Positions 33,023 through 42,328 of a DNA stretch of 64,000 nucleotides are shown here, piece by piece. The DNA is from Staphylococcus simulans (GTDB taxonomy: Bacteria > Bacillota > Bacilli > Staphylococcales > Staphylococcaceae): positions 124,001-188,000 of the forward strand of contig NZ_MRZJ01000003.1 of the NCBI RefSeq assembly GCF_002994445.1, read 5' to 3'. Each line of letters begins with the position of its first letter. Within the stretch, counting starts at the first letter, position 1. Under the pieces are notes generated by a model. The model was not told where the DNA came from, made no database searches, and saw nothing but the letters and a program-made list of their open reading frames with translations. The position numbers were made by a program, and so were the translations under genes.

Positions 33023-34536
33023 ATACATTCTTCCAAACACTCTCTGAACGAAAAGGCGAATTGCTGAGTACTATTTTAGAACATATTCAGATTTCATTTA
33101 TCGCTTTGCTGATTGCTTGTTTGATCGGGGTACCTTTAGGTATCTTGCTGACAAAGACTAAGCACTTCTCGGAAGTCATTATTAATATTGCTGCGGTGAT
33201 GCAGACGATACCGTCACTGGCATTATTAGGTCTAATGATTCCGTTATTCGGAATTGGTACAGTTCCTGCTATTATTGCATTAGTTGTTTATGCATTACTT
33301 CCAATCCTGCGTAATACATACACTGGAATCAAGGAAGTAGATCCATCATTAGTAGAAGCCGCAAAAGGGATTGGGATGAAACCTGGGCGCCGCTTAACAA
33401 AAGTAGAGCTGCCTATTGCTATGCCGATTATTATGGCAGGTATACGTACTGCAATGGTATTAATTATCGGTACTGCAACACTTGCTGCGTTAATCGGAGC
33501 AGGTGGTTTAGGTGATTTAATCTTATTAGGTATCGACCGCAATAACAGCTCACTGATTTTATTAGGCGCTATTCCAGCTGCTGTTTTAGCGATTATCTTT
33601 GATTTAGCATTGCGTTATATGCAGAGGCTGTCATATAAGAAATTGTTAATTACTTTAGGTGCCATTTTAATTGTTATCGTCTTAGTATTAGTAGTGCCGT
33701 TGTTAGGTGCGAAAGGCGACAAAGTAACGATTGCCGGCAAATTAGGTTCAGAACCTTCTATCATCACGAATATGTATAAGATTTTAATTGAAGATGAAAC
33801 TGATAATACAGTTGAAGTCAAAGACGGTATGGGTAAAACATCGTTCTTATACAATGCATTGAAATCAGATGATATTAACGGTTATCTAGAATTTACAGGT
33901 ACAGTGTTAGGCGAATTAACGAAAGAACCGTTGAAATCTAAAGAAGAAGCCAAAGTTTACCAGCAAGCGAAACAAAGCTTAGAGAAAAAAGAAGGCATCA
34001 CGATGTTGAAACCGATGAAATACAATAATACGTATGCATTGGCAGTCAAACGCGACTTTGCGAAAAAACATGGTCTGAAAACGATAGGTGATTTAGAAAA
34101 AGTAAAAAATCAAATCAAACCAGGCTTTACATTAGAATTTAATGACCGTCCTGACGGCTTTAAGGCGGTTTCTAAGGCGTATGGTCTGAAGTTTGATAAT
34201 ATCCGTACAATGGAACCTAAATTGCGCTATCAAGCAGTTAAGAAAGGCGACATCAACTTAATCGATGCTTATTCAACAGATGCGGAATTAAGACAATACG
34301 ATATGGTGGTATTAGAAGATGATAAACATGTCTTCCCGCCTTATCAAGGTGCACCAATCTTTAAAGAATCCTACCTTAAAGATCATCCTGAAATTAAAAA
34401 GCCGCTGAATAAATTAGCAGGCAAAATTTCAGATGAAGAAATGCAGGAAATGAACTATAAAGTAACGGTGAAAAACGAAGATCCGTATCAAGTCGCTAAA
34501 GAATATTTAGAAAAAGAGCATTTGATTGAAAAATAA
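33019..34536 (+). CDS. Fused permease-substrate-binding protein, EgtUBC/OpuC type
   Basis: 505 residues. N-terminal BPD-type permease with about five or six helices (1-230, with the EAA loop EAAKGIGMKPGRRLTKVELPIAMP spread over about 113-136), then an extracytoplasmic OsmF/OpuC-type binding domain (about 235-505). The fusion order matches EgtUBC, the ergothioneine importer described in pneumococcus, and related osmolyte systems. Binding-pocket residues cannot be judged by eye, so ergothioneine versus betaine/choline stays open. ATG overlaps the ATPase stop. Confidence 0.85.
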   Translation: MNTFFQTLSERKGELLSTILEHIQISFIALLIACLIGVPLGILLTKTKHFSEVIINIAAVMQTIPSLALLGLMIPLFGIGTVPAIIALVVYALLPILRNTYTGIKEVDPSLVEAAKGIGMKPGRRLTKVELPIAMPIIMAGIRTAMVLIIGTATLAALIGAGGLGDLILLGIDRNNSSLILLGAIPAAVLAIIFDLALRYMQRLSYKKLLITLGAILIVIVLVLVVPLLGAKGDKVTIAGKLGSEPSIITNMYKILIEDETDNTVEVKDGMGKTSFLYNALKSDDINGYLEFTGTVLGELTKEPLKSKEEAKVYQQAKQSLEKKEGITMLKPMKYNNTYALAVKRDFAKKHGLKTIGDLEKVKNQIKPGFTLEFNDRPDGFKAVSKAYGLKFDNIRTMEPKLRYQAVKKGDINLIDAYSTDAELRQYDMVVLEDDKHVFPPYQGAPIFKESYLKDHPEIKKPLNKLAGKISDEEMQEMNYKVTVKNEDPYQVAKEYLEKEHLIEK

Positions 34537-34548
34537 TAGTTATATTTT

Positions 34549-34577
34549 AAGTCTGAGCCTTTGTGCTCGGACTTTTT
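34549..34577 (+). terminator. Terminator of the EgtU/OpuC-type operon
   Basis: AAGTCTGAGC...GCTCGGACTT plus a T run. Confidence 0.9.
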
Positions 34578-34701
34578 CTATTTTAAACCGTACAATTTCA
34601 TGAACGTATGAACAACTATTGCCAAGTTGTCTCTATAAGGTATATAATTATCAGTAAATTTCAAATTTTTAAACAAACCAGTTAAAAGGGGACAGATATT
34701 T

Positions 34702-35766
34702 ATGAAAGAACAAATCAATCAACTCTCAGCATATCAGCCAGGTCTCTCGCCAAGAGCTTTAAAAGAAGAATTCGGGTTAGATATCGAATTACATAAACTT
34801 GCATCTAATGAAAACTTATACGGACCTTCTCCAAAAGCAAAAGAAGCAATTCGTTCACATGTCGATGAAGTGTTGTATTACCCGGAAACAGGTGCACCGA
34901 CATTACGTAAAGATATCGCCAAAGCTTTAGGTATCAATGAAAATCGTATTTTATTCGGTGCCGGCTTAGATGAAGTCATTCTCATGATTTCACGTGCTGT
35001 GTTAACACCTGGAGATAAAATTGTTACAAGCCAAGGCACATTCGGACAATACTATCATAATGCGATTGTAGAAGCGGCAGAGGTTGTCCAAGTACCGCTT
35101 AAAGACAATGGACAATTTGATTTAGATGGTATTTTAGCAGAAGTCGATGAAGATACAGCGTTAGTATGGATCTGCAACCCGAATAACCCGACAGGCAATT
35201 ACGTGACACATGCGGAATTAGAAGCATTCCTTGAACAAGTACCAAGCAACGTACCTGTTTTAGTCGATGAAGCATACTTTGAATTTGTGACAGCAAAAGA
35301 CTTCCCTGATACATTGAAATTACAAGAAAGCTTCCCCAATGCATTCTTAATGCGTACTTTCTCTAAAGCTTACGGCTTAGCTGGACTTAGAATTGGTTAT
35401 ATCATCGCAACAGAAGAAGCGATTAAAACGTATAATATTATCCGTCCTCCGTTTAACGTTGGCCGTTTATCAGAATATGCGGCAGTTGCGGCTTTTGAGG
35501 ACCAAGCGTACTTAAAAGAAATCCAGCAAAAAAATGCTGCTGAACGTAAGAAATTCTATGAAATTCCAGAAAGCAAGCATTTCTTTGAGAGTCAAACCAA
35601 CTTTGTATTCATTAATACCAACCGACCTAAAGATTTATATGAAGCATTCTTGAGCGTAGGCTGTATTACACGTCCATTCCCGAACGGCGTACGTGTAACT
35701 ATCGGCTTCCCAGAACAAAATGATGCCATGATCGAAGTCTTGAAAAATTTTGACTTTGAAAAATAA
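34702..35766 (+). CDS. hisC: Histidinol-phosphate aminotransferase-like PLP enzyme
   Basis: 354 residues, fold-type I aminotransferase. Seen: [27 protein letters not shown] and the PLP-lysine region [15 protein letters not shown]. The sequence is typical of HisC. No other his gene is nearby, and in staphylococci this stand-alone HisC may also act on aromatic amino acids. GGGGACAG precedes the ATG. Flanked by terminators on both sides, so it is transcribed alone. Confidence 0.87.
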   Translation: MKEQINQLSAYQPGLSPRALKEEFGLDIELHKLASNENLYGPSPKAKEAIRSHVDEVLYYPETGAPTLRKDIAKALGINENRILFGAGLDEVILMISRAVLTPGDKIVTSQGTFGQYYHNAIVEAAEVVQVPLKDNGQFDLDGILAEVDEDTALVWICNPNNPTGNYVTHAELEAFLEQVPSNVPVLVDEAYFEFVTAKDFPDTLKLQESFPNAFLMRTFSKAYGLAGLRIGYIIATEEAIKTYNIIRPPFNVGRLSEYAAVAAFEDQAYLKEIQQKNAAERKKFYEIPESKHFFESQTNFVFINTNRPKDLYEAFLSVGCITRPFPNGVRVTIGFPEQNDAMIEVLKNFDFEK

Positions 35767-35777
35767 GCTGAATATGG

Positions 35778-35812
35778 ACAAGCAGAGCGATGAACAGTCG
35801 CTGCTTGTTTTG
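35778..35812 (+). terminator. Terminator of hisC
   Basis: ACAAGCAG...CTGCTTGT with inner GCGA...TCGC and TTTTG. Confidence 0.85.
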
Positions 35813-35903
35813 TATTTACACAATCAGTAACCTTGCTTCACAACTAAATAAAATAAATATGCTATACTCGAAGAGAAGATAAGGAAAGGAAGTTGCTATA
35901 AGT

Positions 35904-36440
35904 ATGAAGAGAGAATCAATAGCGATTGATATGGATGAAGTATTAGCGGATACAATCAAAGCTTTGATTGAGGAAGTGAATAAACGTACAGATTTAGGAA
36001 TCAAAGAGGCATTATTAGATGGAAATAAATTACGCCACTTTATGCCGGAACACGAAGGTGTGCTTGATGAAGTTTTGAAACAACCAGGTTTCTTCAAAAA
36101 CTTAGAAGTGATTAAAGATTCACAAGAAGTGGTTAAGAAACTAGCAGAGCATTATGATATCTACATTGCGACAGCAGCAATGGATGTACCGACTTCGTTC
36201 CATGATAAATATGAATGGTTAAGAGTACATTTCCCATTTTTAGATCCGCAGCAATTCGTCTTTTGCGGCAGAAAGAATATTGTTAAAGCGGATTATTTAA
36301 TCGATGACAATCCAAGACAGCTGGCACGTTTTACAGGGAAACCAGTGATGTATACGGCTCAGCATAATATTCATAATGAAGACTTCGATCGTGTGAATAA
36401 CTGGAAAGAAGTCGAAGCTTATTTCTTGGGAAATAAATAA
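35904..36440 (+). CDS. Putative 5'(3')-deoxyribonucleotidase (NT5C family)
   Basis: 178 residues, HAD-fold phosphatase. The catalytic DxDxV motif is IDMDEVLAD (Asp9 and Asp11) and the distal acidic motif is LIDDNPRQL (about 133-141). It should dephosphorylate deoxynucleoside monophosphates in the cytoplasm. GGAAAGGAAG precedes the ATG. Convergent with the POT gene and separated from it by a strong terminator. Confidence 0.88.
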   Translation: MKRESIAIDMDEVLADTIKALIEEVNKRTDLGIKEALLDGNKLRHFMPEHEGVLDEVLKQPGFFKNLEVIKDSQEVVKKLAEHYDIYIATAAMDVPTSFHDKYEWLRVHFPFLDPQQFVFCGRKNIVKADYLIDDNPRQLARFTGKPVMYTAQHNIHNEDFDRVNNWKEVEAYFLGNK

Positions 36441-36491
36441 GGTAAGGCTGAGATTTGTAACTAGTATAAAAGAATACGATTCAATAAGAAA

Positions 36492-36526
36492 AGAGGGGCA
36501 AGAACTTGTTAAGTTCTTGCCCCTCT
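36492..36526. terminator. Bidirectional terminator between the nucleotidase and POT genes
   Basis: A perfect 16-bp stem (36492-36507 with 36511-36526) and a three-base loop. Confidence 0.93.
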
Positions 36527-36549
36527 GTTTTAGGTAATAAAATGTTATT

Positions 36550-38052
36550 TTAGCGTATACCCCGCATACCTTTAACAATCTTAGGCACAAATGCTAATGT
36601 AACCAACCCGATAATTACTGCTAAACTTCCTAGGAATAAGAAGTAATTTTGATAGCCTAACGGCTCGATTAATTTAACGAGCGTTCCGTTGATGGCTTGT
36701 GCTGTCGCATTTGCTAATAACCATAAACTCATCATTTGCGAGTTGAAGGCTTTAGGTGCCAATTTAACTGCGGCACTGTTGCCGGTAGGTGATAAACATA
36801 ATTCACCGATAACGCAAAGGATGTAAGATAAAATAACCCAGTTCACGGATACACTGTTGCCGCCTGAAGTCATCATAACGACTGCTACCAGTATGTAAGA
36901 AACACCTGCTAACCATGCACCCCAAACGAATTTAGTCGCCAAGCTTGGTTGACGATAACCCAATTTCTTCCAAACATATGAAAGCACAGGTGCTAACAAT
37001 ACGATGAAGAGCGGGTTAATAGATTGGAAATATGTTTTACCGAAATCTGTTTTCCAACCGAATAAGTTCAATTTCATATCGGTACCGCTTAAAGCGTATA
37101 AGTTCAAGACGTTTGAACCTTGTTCTTGGATAGACCAGAAGATAACACCGATAATGAAGAGCGGAATGAATGAAATTACGCGTGAGCGTTCATCATCTGT
37201 AACTTCCTTACTTCTAATCATGATTGTAAAGTATGCAATCGGCAATGCGATTCCTAAAATTAATACAGTTGTGCTGACTAAGTTGAATGATAATGTACCT
37301 GTTAAGCCGGTAATGACTAATACAAGTGCAATCACTAACACAGCAATACCTGCGATTTTCGCATATTTTTTCTTTTCGCTGCTGTTCAATGGATTGGTTG
37401 GTTTAGAACCAACATCTCCTAAATTGCGTTTGTTGAAGAGTAAATAAATCACAAGCGCAAGAGACATACCGATTGCGGCGATTAAGAAGCCTTGATGGAA
37501 CATATGTCCTTTAGAGAAAGCATTCAATACAAGCGGTGCAGCAAGGGCACCCATATTTACTGACATGTAGAAAATAACAAACCCTGAATCGATACGTTTA
37601 TCATTTTCAGGATATAATCGACCTACGATGTTAGAGATATTCGGTTTCATAAGTCCTGAACCTACAATGATAAAGAACATTGAAATGAATAATCCTGTTT
37701 GAGCCAACGGCAGACTTAAAAAGACATGACCGATAATAATTAAAATGGCACCGTACATCGTTGCGCCGCGTGTCCCTGTAATTCTGTCAGCGACCCATCC
37801 GCCAAGTACACTTGTCATGAAGATCAGTGAACCATACACTGACATGACAGATTGTGCTGTTGTTTTGTCCATACCTAATCCGCCATCGCTTACGGCGAAG
37901 AACATATAGAAGATTAAGAGTGCACGCATTCCGTAATAACTGAATCTCTCCCAAAACTCTACAAAGAATAGAACTCCTAATCCTTTTGGATGTCCGAAGA
38001 AACCTTTCTGTGGAATTTCTTGAACATGTTGATTATGCAAATTATTCTGCAA
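36550..38052 (-). CDS. POT-family di/tripeptide:proton symporter (paralog 1)
   Basis: 500 residues, 14 hydrophobic helices. The POT signature ExxERFxYYG appears as EFWERFSYYG (about 32-41), with GGWVADRITGTR and FYMSVNMGALAAP also characteristic. It imports di- and tripeptides with protons. The TTG start at 38052 has a G-rich AAAGGTCGGGG ahead. Two CodY-like boxes lie upstream (38127-38141 and 38153-38167). A second POT gene follows upstream; the two proteins are clearly paralogous but far from identical. Confidence 0.88.
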   Translation of the reverse strand: MQNNLHNQHVQEIPQKGFFGHPKGLGVLFFVEFWERFSYYGMRALLIFYMFFAVSDGGLGMDKTTAQSVMSVYGSLIFMTSVLGGWVADRITGTRGATMYGAILIIIGHVFLSLPLAQTGLFISMFFIIVGSGLMKPNISNIVGRLYPENDKRIDSGFVIFYMSVNMGALAAPLVLNAFSKGHMFHQGFLIAAIGMSLALVIYLLFNKRNLGDVGSKPTNPLNSSEKKKYAKIAGIAVLVIALVLVITGLTGTLSFNLVSTTVLILGIALPIAYFTIMIRSKEVTDDERSRVISFIPLFIIGVIFWSIQEQGSNVLNLYALSGTDMKLNLFGWKTDFGKTYFQSINPLFIVLLAPVLSYVWKKLGYRQPSLATKFVWGAWLAGVSYILVAVVMMTSGGNSVSVNWVILSYILCVIGELCLSPTGNSAAVKLAPKAFNSQMMSLWLLANATAQAINGTLVKLIEPLGYQNYFLFLGSLAVIIGLVTLAFVPKIVKGMRGIR

Positions 38053-38126
38053 ACTAACCCCGACCTTTCTTTCCTATAACGGGTTGATTATATTAGATTT
38101 TACTATTTACAAAAGGGAGTTTCAAT

Positions 38127-38167
38127 AATTTTCTAAAAATAAAAATATTATCAAAATTCAGAAAAAT
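38127..38167 (-). promoter_or_regulatory. CodY-like boxes upstream of POT paralog 1
   Basis: AATTTTCTAAAAATA (38127-38141) matches the CodY consensus AATTTTCWGAAAATT at 13 of 15 positions. A second match (38153-38167) has 12 of 15 on the minus strand. CodY represses peptide uptake genes when branched-chain amino acids and GTP are high. Confidence 0.55.
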
Positions 38168-38292
38168 ATACGATTTAAAGCTGTGTTCATCAAGCATAAT
38201 TTAATCACACGCATAATACGGGGGCACAGAACAATTCAGAGAACATAAGGATAACCGCTTCCCACTATGTCTAAAAAGTGAACGACACAAAG
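38168..38292. other. Spacer between the two POT genes
   Basis: Together with the CodY-like region it makes up the 285-base gap. Apart from the terminator at 38293-38327 I see no gene or clear repeat here. Confidence 0.4.
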
Positions 38293-38327
38293 AAAAAAGC
38301 CTGAAACCTAAATAAGATTTCAGACTT
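38293..38327 (-). terminator. Terminator of POT paralog 2
   Basis: On the minus strand AGTCTGAAATC...AGGTTTCAGGC followed by TTTTTTC. Confidence 0.8.
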
Positions 38328-38337
38328 GATATAAGGA

Positions 38338-39861
38338 TTAGTGAATCCCTTTCATTGCACGACGTACAAATGGAGAAATTGCGATAAGCAATACGCCGAT
38401 AACTAAAGTTAATAATCCGGAATACAAGAAGTATTGACCTGAGTCCATCTTCGCATATACGACAACAAGCTGTGCGTTTAAACCTTGCGCTGTTGCGTTG
38501 CTCAGCATCCATAAACTCATCATTTGTGCTGTGAAAGCATAAGGTGCAAGTTTTGTTGTTGTTGCTAAGCCGACCGGTGAAATACACAACTCTCCGATTG
38601 TGATAAGCAAGAAGCTGAGTACTAACCAGATTGGGTGAATCAATTCACCTTGGCCTAAACCGCCGGCTAATGGTACGACCATGATTAAATATGAGATACC
38701 GCCGATAATTGCACCTAAAGCAAATTTAATTACTGTAGGCGGATTGTGTTTGCCCAATTTCACCCATAAAGTTGCAAATAAAGGTGCAAGTGCAACGATA
38801 AAGATCGGGTTTAATGATTGGAACCAGGCTGCAGGAATATCAAAATTCAATGCGCCGCCTGTTAATTTAGCTAAACTTAGTTCTGTCTTCTTATCCGCAA
38901 AGTTGGCTAAGATTGTTGAACCTTGTTCTTGAATCATCCAGAATGCTACAGAAGTAATGTACAAAGGTACATAACTGCCGACACGAGACTTTTCTTCTGG
39001 TGTTACTTTTTTGCTTACAAGCATGTAAACAACGATGTAAATCGGTAATGCAATCCCGATGAATGTAACGAGTAAACTGAAGTTTTCGATTGATAATGCG
39101 TTAAATGATTTTAAGATGATCAAGTAAATCGCAAATGCAGCGATGATTGCACCTGCAATAATAGAGAATTTCTTCGTATCTGCTTTTGTCAGCGGATTAT
39201 GTACAGATAATCCTGCTAAGTTTAAGTACTTTTTGCGTTTTGTCCAATAAACGACTAAACCGAAGAACATCCCGATAGCCGCTGTCGCAAACCCTGCGTG
39301 GAAACCAACGCGTGTTTGCAAGAAACCTGTTAATAATGGTGAAATTAATGCACCTAAGTTGATACCCATGTAGAAAATAGTAAATGCAGCGTCGACACGG
39401 TTGTCGTTTTTGTTATAAAGCTCTCCGACTGTTGTAGAAATGTTTGGTTTTAATAAACCTGTCCCGATAATCAGCAGCAGCAACGCAATCATAACGGCGG
39501 TTAAACTGCCCGGCAAACTTAAAATAATATGACCGAACATAATGAGTATTCCGCCGAAGAATACTGCGTGCTGTGTTCCGGTAATTCGGTCAGCAATCCA
39601 GCCTCCGATAACCCCAGACATATAGATTAATGTCCCATATAATGCCACAATCTGCATGGCTACAGATTCATCTAATCCGAATCCGCCTTTAGCTACAGAG
39701 TAGTACAGATAGTACACTAAAATGGCTTTCATACCATAGTAACTGAATCTCTCCCAAAACTCAGTAAAGAACAAAGTGCTTAGTCCTTTAGGATGCCCAA
39801 AGAAACCTGTTCGTGGTGTACTTTCTATGACTTCTTCGCGTGTGTATTGTTTCTTATTCAT
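38338..39861 (-). CDS. POT-family di/tripeptide:proton symporter (paralog 2)
   Basis: 507 residues, 14 hydrophobic helices with EFWERFSYYG (about 31-40), GGWIADRITGTQ and FYMGINLGALISP. Same transporter family and same start-of-protein motif (TGFFGHPKGL) as paralog 1, so the pair comes from tandem duplication. The sequences differ widely in the middle, so substrate range may differ. The ATG at 39861 follows GAGGGGAAAG. A CodY-like box lies upstream (39922-39936). Confidence 0.88.
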   Translation of the reverse strand: MNKKQYTREEVIESTPRTGFFGHPKGLSTLFFTEFWERFSYYGMKAILVYYLYYSVAKGGFGLDESVAMQIVALYGTLIYMSGVIGGWIADRITGTQHAVFFGGILIMFGHIILSLPGSLTAVMIALLLLIIGTGLLKPNISTTVGELYNKNDNRVDAAFTIFYMGINLGALISPLLTGFLQTRVGFHAGFATAAIGMFFGLVVYWTKRKKYLNLAGLSVHNPLTKADTKKFSIIAGAIIAAFAIYLIILKSFNALSIENFSLLVTFIGIALPIYIVVYMLVSKKVTPEEKSRVGSYVPLYITSVAFWMIQEQGSTILANFADKKTELSLAKLTGGALNFDIPAAWFQSLNPIFIVALAPLFATLWVKLGKHNPPTVIKFALGAIIGGISYLIMVVPLAGGLGQGELIHPIWLVLSFLLITIGELCISPVGLATTTKLAPYAFTAQMMSLWMLSNATAQGLNAQLVVVYAKMDSGQYFLYSGLLTLVIGVLLIAISPFVRRAMKGIH

Positions 39862-39921
39862 AATCTTTCCCCTCGGTGTGACTTAAAAATAAGTTTAATC
39901 TATTCAAAGTTCAGATACAAG

Positions 39922-39936
39922 AAAATTCTGAAAAAT
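39922..39936 (-). promoter_or_regulatory. CodY-like box upstream of POT paralog 2
   Basis: AAAATTCTGAAAAAT matches the CodY consensus at 12 of 15 positions, 60 bases before the start codon. Confidence 0.5.
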
Positions 39937-39990
39937 AAATCGTAAATTTACTAAATTATTTGAACAAAAAAGAACGAATCCGCTTCCATA

Positions 39991-40023
39991 AAAATAAAAA
40001 ACAACCTGAAATTAATCAGGTTG
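39991..40023 (-). terminator. Terminator of the DMT-queF operon
   Basis: On the minus strand CAACCTGA...TTCAGGTTG followed by a T run. Confidence 0.88.
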
Positions 40024-40046
40024 CTGCTATTAAATCACATATGAAA

Positions 40047-40550
40047 TTATCTGTTATCAATTTTCTCAGGGTACAAGTCATGATTCATCATACGATACTC
40101 AGCCATTTCCTCATATTTAGTATCAGGACGGCCATAATTCGTATAAGGATCGATAGAAATACCGCCGCGCGGCGTAAATTTGCCCCATACTTCAATATAA
40201 TGCGGATCCATCAAATCGATTAAGTCATTCATAATGATATTCATACAATCCTCATGAAAGTCTCCATGATTTCTGAAACTGAATAAATAAAGTTTGAGTG
40301 ACTTAGACTCTACCATTTTGATATTCGGAATATATGAAATATAAATTGTCGCAAAATCCGGCTGACCTGTAATAGGGCATAGCGAAGTAAATTCAGGACA
40401 ATTGAATTTAACGAAATAGTCGCGGCCTTGATGCTTATTATCGAATGTTTCTAAGACATCAGGTCGGTAGTCGAAATCATATTGGTTATTTTGATTGCCG
40501 AGCAGTGTAATGTCTTGCAAATCTTCTTTTTTACGTCCTTGTTGTGACAC
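40047..40550 (-). CDS. queF: NADPH-dependent preQ0 reductase
   Basis: 167 residues, T-fold nitrile oxidoreductase that reduces preQ0 to preQ1. The catalytic Cys is in [16 protein letters not shown] (about 57) and [21 protein letters not shown] carries the nicotinamide-binding QueF motif (split over about 81-101). GTG start at 40550 follows AAAGGAGG placed at the end of the DMT gene; two bases separate the genes. It is 19 kb from queCDE and has no preQ1 aptamer of its own that I can see. Confidence 0.92.
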   Translation of the reverse strand: MSQQGRKKEDLQDITLLGNQNNQYDFDYRPDVLETFDNKHQGRDYFVKFNCPEFTSLCPITGQPDFATIYISYIPNIKMVESKSLKLYLFSFRNHGDFHEDCMNIIMNDLIDLMDPHYIEVWGKFTPRGGISIDPYTNYGRPDTKYEEMAEYRMMNHDLYPEKIDNR

Positions 40551-40552
40551 GG

Positions 40553-41440
40553 TTATTTTCCTCCTTTATGTTGCGGTTTCGGATGATTTTTACTTTGTCT
40601 GCGTGCTTTTTCAAACATATAGTAGCTTGCACTGATAATGATTACATAGCCTAGTGTAGCATATAAGTCCGGCGATTCTCCGAAAATCACGATGCCCATC
40701 AATGCTGTGAAGATGATTGAAGCATACGTAAAGATTGAAATGTCTTTTGCTGGTGCAAAACTGTAGGCTAGAGTGATACCGATTTGTCCGACAGCTGCTG
40801 ATAAACCTGCCCCGACCAAGTAGATAATTTGAAGGCCTGACATGGGTTGATAAGTAAATAGGACAAATGGAATTAAAGCTACAATTGAGAAGAATGAAAA
40901 GTAAAAGACAATAGTATATGGTGCTTCTCTTGTGCTTAATGCGCGTACACATGTATAAGCTGAAGCAGCGAAGATACCAGAGAACAATCCGGCAATAGCT
41001 GGAATCATTTCAGATGAGAATTGCGGCTGTACGACAAACAACATGCCGACAATCGCAACCAGCATTGCGGTAATTTGATATTTGCGGACTTTCTCATGCA
41101 AGAAAATCAAACTGAGCAGAATCGTCCAAAACGGATTCAACTTCATCAATGTATCTGCGTCGCTTAAAAGCATATGGTCAATCGCGTAGATGTTGAGCAG
41201 CACACCGATTAAACCGAGTGTAGAACGTGAAATCAATAGGGGCTGACTGCTTAATTTGCCAAACATAGGTTGTTTATATTTATATAAGAAATACAACGGA
41301 ATCAGCATGGCAACCAAGTTTCTAGCTAAAGACTTTTGGAAGACAGGCAAGTCGCCTGCAAGTCTGAAAAACAGCGACATGAAACTAAAGCCGATCGCTG
41401 AAACGAGTATGGCAATAATACCTTTTAATTTAGAATCCAT
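40553..41440 (-). CDS. DMT/EamA-family transporter
   Basis: 295 residues with ten hydrophobic helices in two EamA repeats and a basic C-terminal tail ([16 protein letters not shown]). The substrate is not predictable from sequence. The tight coupling to queF (two bases, shared ribosome binding site) makes a role in queuosine precursor traffic conceivable, but such linkage can be accidental. The ATG follows AGAGGAGAAAG. Confidence 0.8.
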   Translation of the reverse strand: MDSKLKGIIAILVSAIGFSFMSLFFRLAGDLPVFQKSLARNLVAMLIPLYFLYKYKQPMFGKLSSQPLLISRSTLGLIGVLLNIYAIDHMLLSDADTLMKLNPFWTILLSLIFLHEKVRKYQITAMLVAIVGMLFVVQPQFSSEMIPAIAGLFSGIFAASAYTCVRALSTREAPYTIVFYFSFFSIVALIPFVLFTYQPMSGLQIIYLVGAGLSAAVGQIGITLAYSFAPAKDISIFTYASIIFTALMGIVIFGESPDLYATLGYVIIISASYYMFEKARRQSKNHPKPQHKGGK

Positions 41441-41826
41441 ACTTTCTCCTCTACTTTCCTCAAAACTTAACGTATATCATCTTAGCATATATCAAAATAA
41501 GTGCCTATATGCACTTGCAAAAGACATCAAGAATCGTTATAATTTAATCGAACATATGTTCTTATTGTAGATTGAGTTATGCATAACCGACTGAATATAT
41601 GAATTAGTTGATTTTTATTAAAGTATTGCGTTAAGCCTTTCATGGTGGGATTGAGAGAAATCTTATGATGACAAGGAGTACACAAATTTTCTAAAAATCA
41701 AGGGCAAAATTACAATTATTTATTTTGAAAGGATTTTTAAGAAAAAATAAGAAGTCTAAGCATAGCGGTGACGCTACTTCTATCAATTTTGACAAATTTA
41801 AATAAATTTTGGAGGGGTTATTCTCT
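41441..41826. other. Intergenic region, DMT / nrdIEF promoter
   Basis: About 390 AT-rich bases without a gene. A CodY-like box AATTTTCTAAAAATC (41685-41699, 13 of 15) and a two-part hairpin (AGAAGT...ACTTCT enclosing AGCG-GTGA-CGCT, 41750-41781) are visible. The leftward DMT promoter must also be here. Confidence 0.45.
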
Positions 41827-41855
41827 TTGAAATTATAATGTGTGTTCGGTATAAT
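41827..41855 (+). promoter_or_regulatory. Consensus promoter of nrdIEF
   Basis: TTGAAA (41827-41832), 17-base spacer, TATAAT (41850-41855). The start of transcription should fall near 41862, which leaves a leader of about 465 bases before nrdI. Confidence 0.8.
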
Positions 41856-41860
41856 GAATC

Positions 41861-41906
41861 ACATAATATAGTATTGAAGAACGAAACCCAACACTATATA
41901 TTGTGG
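41861..41906 (+). promoter_or_regulatory. Pair of NrdR boxes
   Basis: ACACTATATATTGTGG (41891-41906) fits the NrdR box well. ACATAATATAGTATTG (41861-41876) is a weaker copy exactly 30 bases upstream, the three-turn spacing typical of NrdR operators. They overlap the expected transcription start, so NrdR-ATP/dATP should block initiation. Confidence 0.75.
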
Positions 41907-42328
41907 TTGAACCCAAAATAATGAAAAAAATATTTCACTTCTTTTTGGCAATTTCACACATAACTTGAAAGAACAGAATACAGGTTAGGGGTTTAATCTG
42001 ATATTCCTGCTCATTTAAGAAAAGGCATACACCCCTGTGATTGCAAGAGGATATGCAGTATACAGGTATAACAAGCAAAAGCTTTTTTTTCATCAATAAA
42101 GAGAAAGCCCATTAGTGTGAATAAAATCATCTCAACACAACATGTAGTGTTAAGGATCAATGCATTAACATATCGAAATCAAATTAAAACATGCAGCAGT
42201 CACAACATCTCCTTTAAGATACAGCAATACCAGCAAGGCAGCCTGGCATGTTTTTTAATTATGAGAAAGAAAGTGCATGACGCTATGTGACGAGTGAGCG
42301 CGTTCTTTATAAGAAAGCGGGTGATTCA
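41907..42328 (+). other. Long structured leader of nrdIEF
   Basis: Contains AGGGGT/ACCCCT pairing (about 41988-41993 with 42030-42035), a short AAGC-AAAA-GCTT hairpin with eight T (42073-42090), and a terminator-like hairpin at 42186-42256. No open frame with a ribosome binding site is evident. I could not assign it to a known riboswitch class. Confidence 0.5.
42186..42256 (+). terminator. Terminator-like hairpin in the nrdIEF leader
   Basis: AAAACATGC (42186-42194) pairs with GCATGTTTT (42246-42254) and TTTTTT overlaps the 3' arm. It lies 72 bases before the nrdI start. Confidence 0.6.

Noticed and set aside
39960-40223. 87-codon forward frame over the queF end
   Set aside because: Crosses the queF terminator and coding end; no ribosome binding site.
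41256-41570. 104-codon forward frame over the start of the DMT gene
   Set aside because: Antisense shadow of a well-supported transporter gene.
41907-42328. Cobalamin riboswitch or T-box in the nrdIEF leader
   Set aside because: Neither the B12-box nor the T-box core sequence is present.
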